From NCBI GenBank assembly GCA_963678705.1, contig OY783214.1, forward strand, positions 2,976,001 to 3,040,000: a DNA stretch of 64,000 nucleotides, written 5' to 3'. Of this stretch, positions 25,884 to 34,971 are shown in pieces (the stretch's first letter is position 1; each line of letters starts with the position of its first letter). The notes beneath the pieces are model-generated. The model saw only the letters and a program-made list of their open reading frames with translations. It was not told where the DNA came from and made no database searches. The translations under genes and the position numbers were made by a program. Origin of the DNA: Panorpa germanica. Lineage: Eukaryota > Arthropoda > Insecta > Mecoptera > Panorpidae.

Positions 25884-26850
25884 TCATTCAAGCACCTTGT
25901 GGTAAACGACACTCTTTGTTTTTTGGTCAGGCGCAAGAACAAATAAAGCGGATGGTTTGCCGACACGTGAGCATGCCACGTACAATTGACCATGAGAAAA
26001 ACATGCATTTTCTAGATTGAGGCCACAAATAGTCAAGGATTGGCCCTGTGATTTGTTGATCGTCATGGCGAAGGCAAGACGAATCGGGAATTGAATTCGT
26101 TTAAACTCAAATGGCATATCCGTTGGGATCATTGGAATCCTTGGAATAAGAACTTCCTTATCTTTAAATTTTCCTTTCAGTATCGACGCGTGAATCACAT
26201 TGCTCATCAGTTTTTTTATCACCAAACGCGTTCCATTGCACAGTTTTGGTTGGTTTAAATTCCTAAGCATGATTACTACCGAGCCAACCTTAAGTTTTAA
26301 ATTGTGCGGTGGTAAACCAGGCACATCCAAGGAGTTTAAAAATTCACTTGGATAATTAGTGGCTTCTTCTTCGTTTGTTACACAGTCGATAGATTTGAAT
26401 GAATACAGAGTACCTACGATTTGATCTTGAATTATAAAATTGAGGTCATCTACATCTTTATTTTTAGCGGCCAAAATTGCTCGCTCACTTAACCATTTAG
26501 TATTTTTGTGGTTAGCAATGATATCCGGGAATTCTTTGTTGATAAGCTAGACTTTTGATGATACAAAATTGCAAACATTTAGAGGAAATGAAATCAAACC
26601 GCTCGATATGTCAATAGGAACACGGCCATTACCGATAGTCAGCAATTGCTTCGAGAAATCATCAGCAGATAGATCGTTCAACAATGCAACTCTCATATTT
26701 ACAGACAGTTAAAGTTTCTTTACATATCGCCACAGATTTGATGCTTTGAGGCAAGCGTTTATTTCGTCGGCAGCAGTAGATCTTGGAATGACTGGTAGTG
26801 TTTGCCGGAAATCGCCAGATAATAAAATCATTGCACCACCAAAACATCTC
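25884..26850 (-). pseudogene. Helitron Pif1-type helicase C-terminal remnant
   Basis: From ~26850 downward the minus strand encodes GGAMILLSGDFRQTLPVIPR, a Pif1 helicase motif. It continues with ADEINACLKASNLWRYVKKL and, after a frame disruption near 26710, SVNMRVALLNDLSADD. A stop near 26550 follows, then an open 196-residue stretch with LKVGSVVIMLRNLNQPKLCNGTRL and INKSQGQSLTICGLNLE and YVACSRVGK. This is the end of the helicase domain; the ATP-binding first half and the HUH Rep domain are absent. Confidence 0.85.
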
Positions 26851-26869
26851 GAGTCATTGCGCAGATCTT

Positions 26870-27288
26870 TTAATGTTTGGTCGTTTCACCAGCAAACCTC
26901 AATGCTCCACAATGTTGGCAAACAACGTCCATTGGACCAATGCAAACTAAACGATGCAAGCTGTAGTCGATGGTGCAATCATATAGAAACGCTGCTCGAT
27001 TTAAATCAATACTTGAACCATTTCTTCTTGCACTTCGAAGATTATTCCTCTGTTCATCTGTACGATAAGCTCGACGATTTCTCGTTTCTAACCTAGCCGT
27101 TTCACGGGCTACCTCTCTTTGCTCTTGTGTTTGAGAAGCACGAATGAAGGCCCTTCTTTGCTCCATACTAACGCGGCGCTCTTCTCGTGCAATTTCTCGT
27201 TCTTCATCAGATAATTGACTTGCGATATTCCGTTGCCTAATTGCATTACGGCTCCGCTGGGAAAGATTAGATCTTCTAGGACGCTGCA
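26870..27288 (-). pseudogene. Helitron protein N-terminal remnant
   Basis: The frame has an inner start MQRPRRSNLSQRSR at 27288. It is Arg/Glu-rich (EEREIAREERRVSMEQRR) and ends in CIGPMDVVCQHCGALRFAGE, a segment that precedes the Helitron-like N domain in insect Helitrons. It then joins directly to mid-helicase sequence, which marks the internal deletion. The frame remains open further upstream to 27403. Confidence 0.75.
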
Positions 27289-27698
27289 TTGTTATTAATA
27301 TTAATACTGAATGTGCACTCGCATAAAACCACAAAAAACCACTTTCGTGACATAGACAATAGCTCAAAGAGTATATAACCACTACATATGAATAGCTTAT
27401 CAAGAAAAATTATAGATAACCTATAAAAAGACATTTACACTTTTGTTAACCAGTACAATAAATCTTAGGTATTATTTTCTGAAATTAAAAATTAAATAAT
27501 TAATAAATAATTTACACAAATTAATGACTAAAACAAACAAATATAACAGTACCTGAACTTTCGAGACATTTTACAAAAAATAAATTTCTGAACGCACACA
27601 TGAATAGTTGTTACAGTATTTGACAGGATTGGACAACAAATGTTTGACATGAAATCAGCATTTATTGAAATGATTAAGTATTCATTACACATATCGAG

Positions 27699-27958
27699 TT
27701 TTCATTGTTTTTAAGATGTATTATGCTATTCGGGGCGGAGACAAATCCAACGAATCAATAACCATGAATATTGGTTCAGCAGATCTCGAGTTATAAGTGT
27801 TGTAACAAACCCGTCTTTGTTTTATATATTTTCATTGTTTTTAAGATGTATTATGCTATTCGGGGCGGAGACAAATCCAACGAATCAATAACCATGAATA
27901 TTGGTTCAGCAGATCTCGAGTTATAAGTGTTGTAACAAACCCGTCTTTCTTTTATATA
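27699..27958. repeat. 130 bp tandem duplication at the Helitron 5' end
   Basis: Unit 1 (27699-27828) and unit 2 (27829-27958) are almost identical, differing near the end (CTTTGTTTTA against CTTTCTTTTA). Both contain GGGGCGGAGACAAATCC. Confidence 0.9.
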
Positions 27959-28344
27959 TTAAGATATCAAATATTATTTACAGCTATTTCAAGGAACAAT
28001 CAAATTTCAATATTATGTCTGCCTTAGCAGGGTTAAATAAAATAAAAACTTATTATTCTTTGATTTGACTTGGTTATTTGACTACCAACAGCTACAGAAC
28101 ATTACCACAGCACTGACCTACTCAACAAATAACTGACGTTAAAATGTATTTCACGTCATAAAAATATGGCCGATCATTTCTAGCGCTAAAACTACAATTC
28201 AAACTTTTAATTGCTATATCTCCGTCAATATTTAGATATTTAATGAAATAGACACGCCAATACACATTTATTAACATCAATTTCAATCAACAATTGAAAA
28301 ATCGACCCCTAAAAAATGAGGACACAAGCCCATTGAGAAAGCAC

Positions 28345-28620
28345 GTTTTCCATTGGGAAATGTTAAGTGATGAAGAAGATGTGATTACAGCATACGCTTT
28401 TATTAGAAGACGACGAATCAGACAATCGATACATCGAAAAGAACATTAATCGCAGATTGTTTGTTGCTGCAAGAGAGTTGTTAGAGAACAATTCAATATT
28501 TCAATCAGTATACCGAATTTATTCTCAAAATATCACCTTTGCTAAAGTGACGCAGGTAGCTGGAGGGTCTGACATCTTAATCTATAACATTTGGAAGATT
28601 TAATACAAATATTTATTTTA
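28345..28620 (+). pseudogene. Possible Harbinger-type transposase fragment
   Basis: Plus-strand pieces in two frames read WEMLSDEEDVITAYAFIRRR and then LFVAARELLENNSIFQSVYR. Acidic-then-Arg-rich starts and AAREL..N..FQ.. blocks occur at the N-terminus of PIF/Harbinger-derived nucleases. The match is short and broken, so the family is uncertain. Confidence 0.3.
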
Positions 28621-28636
28621 GATACTTTATAAAAAA

Positions 28637-28670
28637 CTAGCGCTTCGCCCCGTCGCAAAGCGACGTGTAT
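28637..28670 (-). mobile_element. 3' terminus of a second Helitron
   Basis: Minus strand reads CGTCGC-TTT-GCGACG, a perfect 6 bp hairpin (28651-28665), then ten bases and CTAG preceded on the plus strand by A. This is the canonical Helitron 3' end. The matching 5' end was not proven; an AT-rich candidate lies near 32410-32450, which would make a ~3.8 kb element. Confidence 0.65.
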
Positions 28671-28739
28671 TTAATATTTGTGAATAAATAAAAGTTATTT
28701 GATAAATAGAAAATAATCCTGAAATATTGTTTATTGTTC

Positions 28740-30030
28740 GCCTTTCGGCTTTACAATCTACATTCTTAATACATTTCATATACTTCAACTTACAATTAAA
28801 TTTACATTATTCTACACCAACTTATTTATTCTTCTGTTTTTCCTTTCCTTCTTACTATTTCCGCCACCCACCTCTTTCCTTCACTGCCTCCCTTTAATAG
28901 CTGGCCAATATTCCTTTCGCTAGCTACTTTTTCCTTACACTCAAACTTAATGTGCTCCAGTATTTCGTCCTCCGCTCCGCACACTCTACACTTTCTTTCC
29001 TCACTCTTTACCCAGTATCTGTTTCCTTTTTCCTCATTTCCCAATGTAAACCTTGCTGTTCTTCCTATGTGTTTTATGTCTTTTTCTATAAGGTACTGAG
29101 GCACATTATTTTACCATTACTTTTTATATCTTTTATTGTAGTTACTTTTTTCTATTTTTTCTATTTTCTCCTGCTGTTGTATCTCCTTATCCTTTCACCT
29201 TAGCTCCTCTTCCACACTTGCGCCTCCTTCTCTTCTCCTCTCCTATCTGCCTCCTCGATCGCCATTCTATTTCTTTCAACGTACTATTTTCTCTTTTTTG
29301 TACCTCCTCCCCCCCCCCCCATTCTTTATGCTATCCTCTCTTATTTTCTTTAAAATTTTGCTTTTCGCTCTGTTCAATTTTTCCTCGTATTTTACTGCTC
29401 TTTCCCCTGTTTTAATTCGTATCTTATCCCTTTTTAGCTCCTCCATAGCCATGTATCCTGGCGTGCACCTGTCTAGCCCTAGTAACCATTTAATAAATCT
29501 CACCTGTACTCTTTCCAACTTTTCTTGCTTCTTCCACCCGCAAACCTCTGCTCAATACAACATCATACTGGCTATCAGTCTATCAATCATCTATATTCTC
29601 TTTTGTATGTCCTCCCAAAAAATACCTTTTCCCCTAGTCCCCATACCCGTCGCATTGCTAGCTCCGCCTTCTTTGCTACCTCCCTTATCTGAGCCTCTTC
29701 TCCATTGTTCTTTTTAAAAGTGTAGCCCAGATATTTAAATTCATCTACTTCCTCAATGTCCTCTGTCTTGTATTTCCACCTTTTATGTCTTCTTTTTCCA
29801 CCCCCTTTTTTAAATACCATAATTTTTGTCTTTTCCACATTTAACTCTAGTCCTTTCCTGTCTATATATCTCCCTAGCCGGTGAGCCATCTCCTGCAGCT
29901 CTCCTTCCCTTTTTACCAACAGGACTATATCGTCAGCGTATGCTAAAGTCCATATCTTGTAGTGTCTTCCTATTAGCACCCCCCCATCTTGTCCTCTTTC
30001 CATTACCCCCTCCAAGTCTGCTGTATATAT
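28740..30030 (-). mobile_element. 5'-truncated non-LTR retrotransposon with RT remnant
   Basis: Three minus-strand frames in order. 30015-29587 has LAYADDIVLLVKREGELQ, the YADD active site of reverse transcriptase, and DEFKYLGYTF. 29518-29276 has MERVQVRFIKWLLGLDR, the thumb region. 29104-28826 has a C-terminal zinc knuckle CRVCG...H...C with LEHIKFEC. Frame changes separate the parts, and everything before the YADD region is missing. The 3' end has GCCGAAAGGCGAACAATAAAC. It is a dead copy of the family also seen at 6180-6710, and its placement beside a Helitron end suggests insertion into or capture by that Helitron. Confidence 0.85.
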
Positions 30031-31029
30031 CGCAAATAAAATGCAAAATAATATTTTGTTATAATTCCTTTATTTACAGTAATAAAGCACTGCATTGACC
30101 AGTCTCCAGTGCCCCCGCCCATAAGCTCCAATGGTCACCTCTTGGCTCCATGCTTTCTTACGTTTCCGAACTTTTAATTTGATTCCTCTAAACTTCTGCC
30201 ATGAAGCGTCTCCTACTTTTAGCACTCTGCATCGCTTCTTCCCTGAGCATCGTCGGTCCTTAGAGTACTTTCACAGCGCCCCCGCTGCGTAAAATTATCA
30301 TTTACCATAATGAAGCACAGTATTAAACAATGTCCACTGCCCCGCCCCTAAACATTAATCATCTCTTGGGTCCATGCTCTGTATCGTTCTCGCACTTTTA
30401 AATGTAATCATCTGCACCTTTGCCATAATGCGCCCACTTGCAACACTACAGCTTAACTGAACATCATCGCTTATTAGGGTACTTTCCTATACCCCCCGTT
30501 TAGCGCAATCATTAAATAATCCTGCGCTTCCACACCCTGCGTACTAATCTCTTAACAATTAGTTTTCCAAATTAATACTTTACTGGCAACCTGCATACTA
30601 AATTTCATCCTTAGAAGTACATTATTTTTTAATAATTATTCGATAAGATAAATCTTTGATAAAATTTTCACTAATTTCAATGTAAACCTACTAATTACAT
30701 CAATTAATTTATGTTTTTAAAAAAGCCTAGCAGTTCGCTCCTAATAGTCTCATCTCTAGGCCTTTCCTTCCCGTTATTGCACTTTCGATTCAATCCCCAT
30801 ACCCCGCCACCCTCACTTTCAGCACCAAAGCACATATTCTGCAATACGGTTACCTCCCAGAGGCATTATAATCTATCGCCACTACTTCTAACACCACCGT
30901 TACTTAGAACTGAACCCCAGCGCCACACTCTTCTCCAATCAGACACTACCAATTCGCTATTACAGCAATTCATTTACATGATTAAAACTGTACTGTAATC
31001 TTACACTCTATATTTCGTATTTATATTTA

Positions 31030-32180
31030 CGTTATAATATTAGTCTCCCCATTAATCCCCGCTCCTGAAATAAAATTGTCAAATTTTAGGCATAGCAATC
31101 TATTTTGCTCGTAACAACTCTCTCTACCTTTATCTACCCCTACTTTTATAAATGATCGAAATTTCAAAATTGAGTTTTTTGGCAAAGCTTTTTCCCGCCC
31201 CCACTTCCCCAATTTCACGCCGCTACTAAGGTTAAATTTATTTTCGCAAATATGCACATGCATAGTTTCTATTTTTTCACTTTTTCTATTTTTTGATATT
31301 TGGGGCTTTTAACTATTTCGCCCCTATACCTCTCACTCCTGTTTGATTTTACAGCACAACAAACGCACCAAAAATCAATTCAACTCTACTATTGAATGTA
31401 ATTTGACTATCTAACTTATAGAGAACTATTGTGCTTCTATTTATTATTCTACATGCAAAATATCATTGTTGTACCTCTATATTGTTCTTATACTCGGTTT
31501 ATCACCCCCCCACTCTAATGTTGAACTAAAGAAAATGTATTTTTTTTTTATATTTTCGTAATAAATATGTCAATCTATATCTGCATACTAAATTTCAGCT
31601 TTGTATTTATATTTTAGCATTAGAACCCCCCACAAACCTCCGCTACTGAACAAGTTTGTTAAAGTTTAGCACGGGGATCTATTTTATTTGTATCTAAGAA
31701 CATATTTTTTAAACTATAGCCCTTCATCTCTATATATTTCATATTTCTGTTTTTTGGCCCCCAGCGCCCGCCGCCTCTGGAAAGTTACAGTTTTCTATAG
31801 TTTGTCTTTAATGACATTTGATATAAGGCCTACGTTCCAAATATCAACGTTCTAGCTCTGTTGCGACATTGCCCCCAAAAAATCACGCCGCTACTGAATT
31901 AAAATTTTGGTAATCCAATTATTGGCAAACATGCGCAATTAGTGTCTCAATACATACCCAAAGTTTTAATTTTACTTTTTCAATATTTCTGGCTTTTACT
32001 GTCTCAACTCCCGCCGCCACTGGAAATTTGGGGTTGTTTATTTTTTTTCATTAATTACTGTCTACAGCGAGCCTACATATTAAATTTGAACGTCCTAACT
32101 CTATTCTAACATTGCCCCCGGAAATTCACGCCGCTACTGAACTCAAATTTCAAATTTCAAACTATTGGCAAATGTGCACA
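31030..32180. repeat. Degenerate ~240 bp tandem repeats
   Basis: The block TCACGCCGCTACTGAA recurs with changes near 31065, 31210, 31648, 31886 and 32128, mostly about 240 bp or a multiple apart. It is followed by AAATTT-rich sequence, TTGGCAAA.ATG.GCA and CTCAATACA. Units share a CCGCC-CTGGAAA block between. They may form the body of the second Helitron. Confidence 0.6.
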
Positions 32181-32607
32181 ATTGTGATCTCAATACACAT
32201 ACCAAATTTCAGTTTTCTATCTTTTCTTGTTCGTCAGATATTTGCAAAAGTATTTTTTCGAATTTTGCAGTTTTTCCTGAATAAGTTTTTCCACAGAAAT
32301 TCAGGGAAAAATTCAGGGACGTAGAAAGTCTTAGAAATTCGTCCTTTACATCATATCAAAATTTAAAGAACTTTGTAGGCGCCGTTTAAAAGATACCATA
32401 TACGATTTTGTTACCGGATATATATATATATAAATATCGCTCTATATATATAAATATCTATGAGTTCTTATGGGTTTTCCATGTTAAATTGGAACATTAC
32501 GAACATTATAATAGTAAGATTAAACAATTATATTATACATAGCTTTATTATTTTAATGAATTTCTTTTTATATATTTACAATAAATATTAATTAGGTCAT
32601 TTGTTTA

Positions 32608-34332
32608 CTAAGCAATTGATTTTAAAAACGCCTCGCAGCTCCTAACGCAAATTTCATAACACAGTTCGAAACCTTCAGAGCCGACATCCTGCAAAATAAA
32701 ATTAGACATGGGTTAAAATTATAACAATACCAGTTTTTCTCTTAGGCCCTCCGCACACGACGTGACTGGTTGCAAACCTTAGCCCGAATCTGCCCGAAGC
32801 GAAAGTGATTACAACTATGTTGTTAGTAAGAGATCGAACGTGTATGCGAGTGAGATAAAACATGAGGAAAGGCATACGAGTCGACTGATTGCAAAGTAAA
32901 CGCGAATCGAAGTTTTCAACGAAAACGAGCACGAGCCATGTCGAGCCACGATAGACTCTATAGAATTTTTATCAATAGCAAAACAGTGTTATATTTGATT
33001 GTATGTATGTATTTAAATACTTTTCAATAGTATTCGTAAACATCTCTGTTGATGAAACGAACAATACCCTGCGACCGAGAAATATAGTCGCTGAATATTT
33101 GCTCAAAATCAGTTTCAAATCAGTTTAGTTACGTTCGTGCCATGTGTTTTATCTCACTCGTAAATACGTTCGTTCTTTTACTAACAACACAGTTGTAATC
33201 ACATTCGGTACGGGCAGATTCGGGGCTAAGGTTTGCAACCAGTCGCCCCGTCTGCAGACGCCCTTAATCTATTTTAAAACTTTAAAGGCTTCCGGCATGT
33301 TAAATATGCGCGCCTTATAATAAATATAAAATTTGTATTTAAATTAAGGGTACTTATATTAACATCATGTTTATTTTATAATTTTTTCAAATTCTGTAGA
33401 AAAGTGTTTTCACTAGTACTGAACTACCTTAAGTCACCATTACCAATTTATTGGATTGTTCTGTATACTTACAAAATATGGATCTCTGATATTTGTTTCT
33501 CCTAGAGGATCAAACGATCCCAGTAAAAGTATCTCAGCTCTGCAATTGTACGGAGCCAGTTGATACAGCTGGTTGACATTCATTTTATCCATTCCAAATA
33601 TGTAATCAAAAATATGGTAATCCAAATCTTTAACCTGTTTATAAAAAACAAAAAACAGTAATTAACAAAATGTAAGTTTTTCGGGTTCGATCACCGGGCC
33701 AGAGCTATATTTTCTGGGTTTGGTTATTATCAAAAATTAATTGATGATGTCAGAGATCACAAATATCATAAACTTATTAGACAGTGAAGTTAGACAAAGC
33801 CACGACACCATAAAAACTGCCATTAATAGTAGGAGGCCGTCGGTGATAGGTTGTCCGTCATAGACGTTAGATTTACGTTAGGAAGACGTTAAATATGTAT
33901 ATTTAAAAAAGAAGAAAAGAAGCAATTGAATGTGAATTATTTTTTAATTAAAGTACTTGCGGCCATATTTTGATAGGCAAGCCGTTTTATTTTATCAATA
34001 TTTATGTAAACAATTATATAGTTACCTGTCGAGCAATATGATTCGTAGTTAACTGATGGTTTTCCAATATAGCTACAGCTCGTGGATTTGGAGCAAGTCC
34101 AACATTCCAATCAGCCAAAGCAGCGCTATCTACTTCCCATATATTTTTATCAACCATGCTTGAAAATACAGCTTCCGCTATTATTGACCGGCAAGAATTG
34201 CCTGTATTAAACAAATACAAAGATTACAAATATTTTTATAATTATAAATATAATACTATTGCATCACATGTGTTTATTTATATATTTACCTAGGCATACA
34301 AATAATACTTTCTTGACACCGTCGTCCGTCAT
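32608..34332 (-). CDS. ACP1: Low molecular weight protein tyrosine phosphatase
   Basis: Cytosolic phosphatase for phosphotyrosine; orthologue of human ACP1 and Drosophila primo. Minus-strand exons: 34332-34290, 34201-34026, 33634-33473, 32688-32608, giving 154 codons (153 residues), the normal family length. The P-loop is VCLGNSCRS (C13 to R19) with the nucleophile Cys and Arg present. [14 protein letters not shown] follows, then [14 protein letters not shown]. The catalytic acid is in RDPYF (D124). The C-terminus [17 protein letters not shown] is typical. It begins 639 bp from the BARD1-like start on the other strand. Intron 3 carries a foldback element and intron 2 a SINE. A minus-strand AATAAA lies at 32544-32549. 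Confidence 0.95.
32745..33264. mobile_element. Foldback MITE in the phosphatase intron 3
   Basis: The left ~150 bp (GACTGGTTGCAAACCTTAGC, then GAGTGAGATAAAACA) is repeated as its reverse complement at the right end (TGTTTTATCTCACTC, then GCTAAGGTTTGCAACCAGTC). The outer ends are GGCCCTCCGCA and TCTGCAGACGCCC. About 520 bp with long arms and a short centre, non-coding. Confidence 0.8.
33677..33915 (+). mobile_element. SINE copy in phosphatase intron 2
   Basis: Starts TCGGGTTCGATCACCGGGCC (box B region), then TTCTGGGTTTGGTTATTATC, CACGACACCATAAAAACTGC and GTCGGTGATAGG. It ends in an A-rich tail and matches the SINE at 25170-25403 in opposite orientation. The head is truncated before box A. Confidence 0.7.
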
Positions 34333-34971
34333 CTTACGGCCAATTGTTGCACAATTAATTAATGTATGTTGCAAACACAGAACACTTGCTGCTAGAATTG
34401 AGACAACTTACGTACTGAATCACACTGAGCGCTCTGACCGCTCTGACTAATTTGTATTATTAACAGTTAAGGAATTTCCAGAATAAAATTCACCGTATTG
34501 GTACCTATATAATGTTGTAATCAGATCAGAGATAATGCTTAAATCATTTGGATATAATTGTATAGACAAGCCTTTCTCACCGCGTTTTTACGAGCGGAAT
34601 TTAATTGAATGATGATAGTTGATTTAAAAGGAGAAGATGACTTGAATCAGTTGTGCGAAACTGTGCGAAACACAGCATGCCACAGATACAGTATAAATGA
34701 TGTGTGTTTTTCTATTTTTAGTTTTATTTAATCATACTATTTTTCTTGAATGACACTCTTCTAGACGTTTGTTCATCTTAGACAATCTTAGACTTGAACC
34801 AGATTTTGACACTTATTTAATTCGATGTGATCCGATGCGTTGCTATTATCCGATGTTATTATTTATATTTGATGCGTTGTTGACAAACACAAACAAAGCG
34901 TTATTGAGTATCGGATTGACGGATTGTTCTATGAATTAAAATAATTTGAGTATAAAATTGATTATATTAAA
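34333..34971. promoter_or_regulatory. Shared upstream region of ACP1-like and BARD1-like genes
   Basis: The two start codons face away from each other across 639 bp with no gene between. A bidirectional promoter is likely, but no core element can be assigned with confidence by eye. Confidence 0.45.

Larger units (their letters stand above)
25586..27964 (-). mobile_element. Helitron, internally deleted
   Basis: Read on the minus strand, the 5' end is TCTTAATATATAAAAG and the 3' end is GTTCGCCGGGTCAGCTAG, that is TC start and CTAG end. It sits exactly between A and T of a sequence that is unbroken in the sister element (14239-14904). Length 2379 bp. It encodes remnants of a Rep-helicase protein but lacks most of it, so it would need help to move. 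A 130 bp stretch by the 5' end is duplicated in tandem (27699-27958). Confidence 0.88.
25078..28332 (-). mobile_element. TGGGCTTGTG element, minus orientation, split by two insertions
   Basis: Outer ends TGGGCTTGTGTCCT (25078) and AGGACACAAGCCCA (to 28332) match the 666 bp copy. Between them a SINE (25170-25403) and a Helitron (25586-27964) are inserted. Removing both and one 13 bp duplication leaves about 629 bp, close to the family length. This gives the order of events: element first, then SINE and Helitron. Confidence 0.85.
24125..32607. other. Transposon island between ADGF and the LMW phosphatase
   Basis: No host gene is recognisable in 8.5 kb. The separately listed mobile elements cover most of it. 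A partial SINE tail lies on the minus strand near 24285-24400. 24400-25077 and 30050-30700 show nothing I can name. Confidence 0.65.

Noticed and set aside
27699..27958. CRISPR-like array
   Set aside because: Only two adjacent 130 bp units without spacers, inside a Helitron in a eukaryotic genome.
29218..30098. Plus-strand frames with Ser/Pro/Leu-rich proteins
   Set aside because: Antisense shadows of the minus-strand non-LTR retrotransposon.
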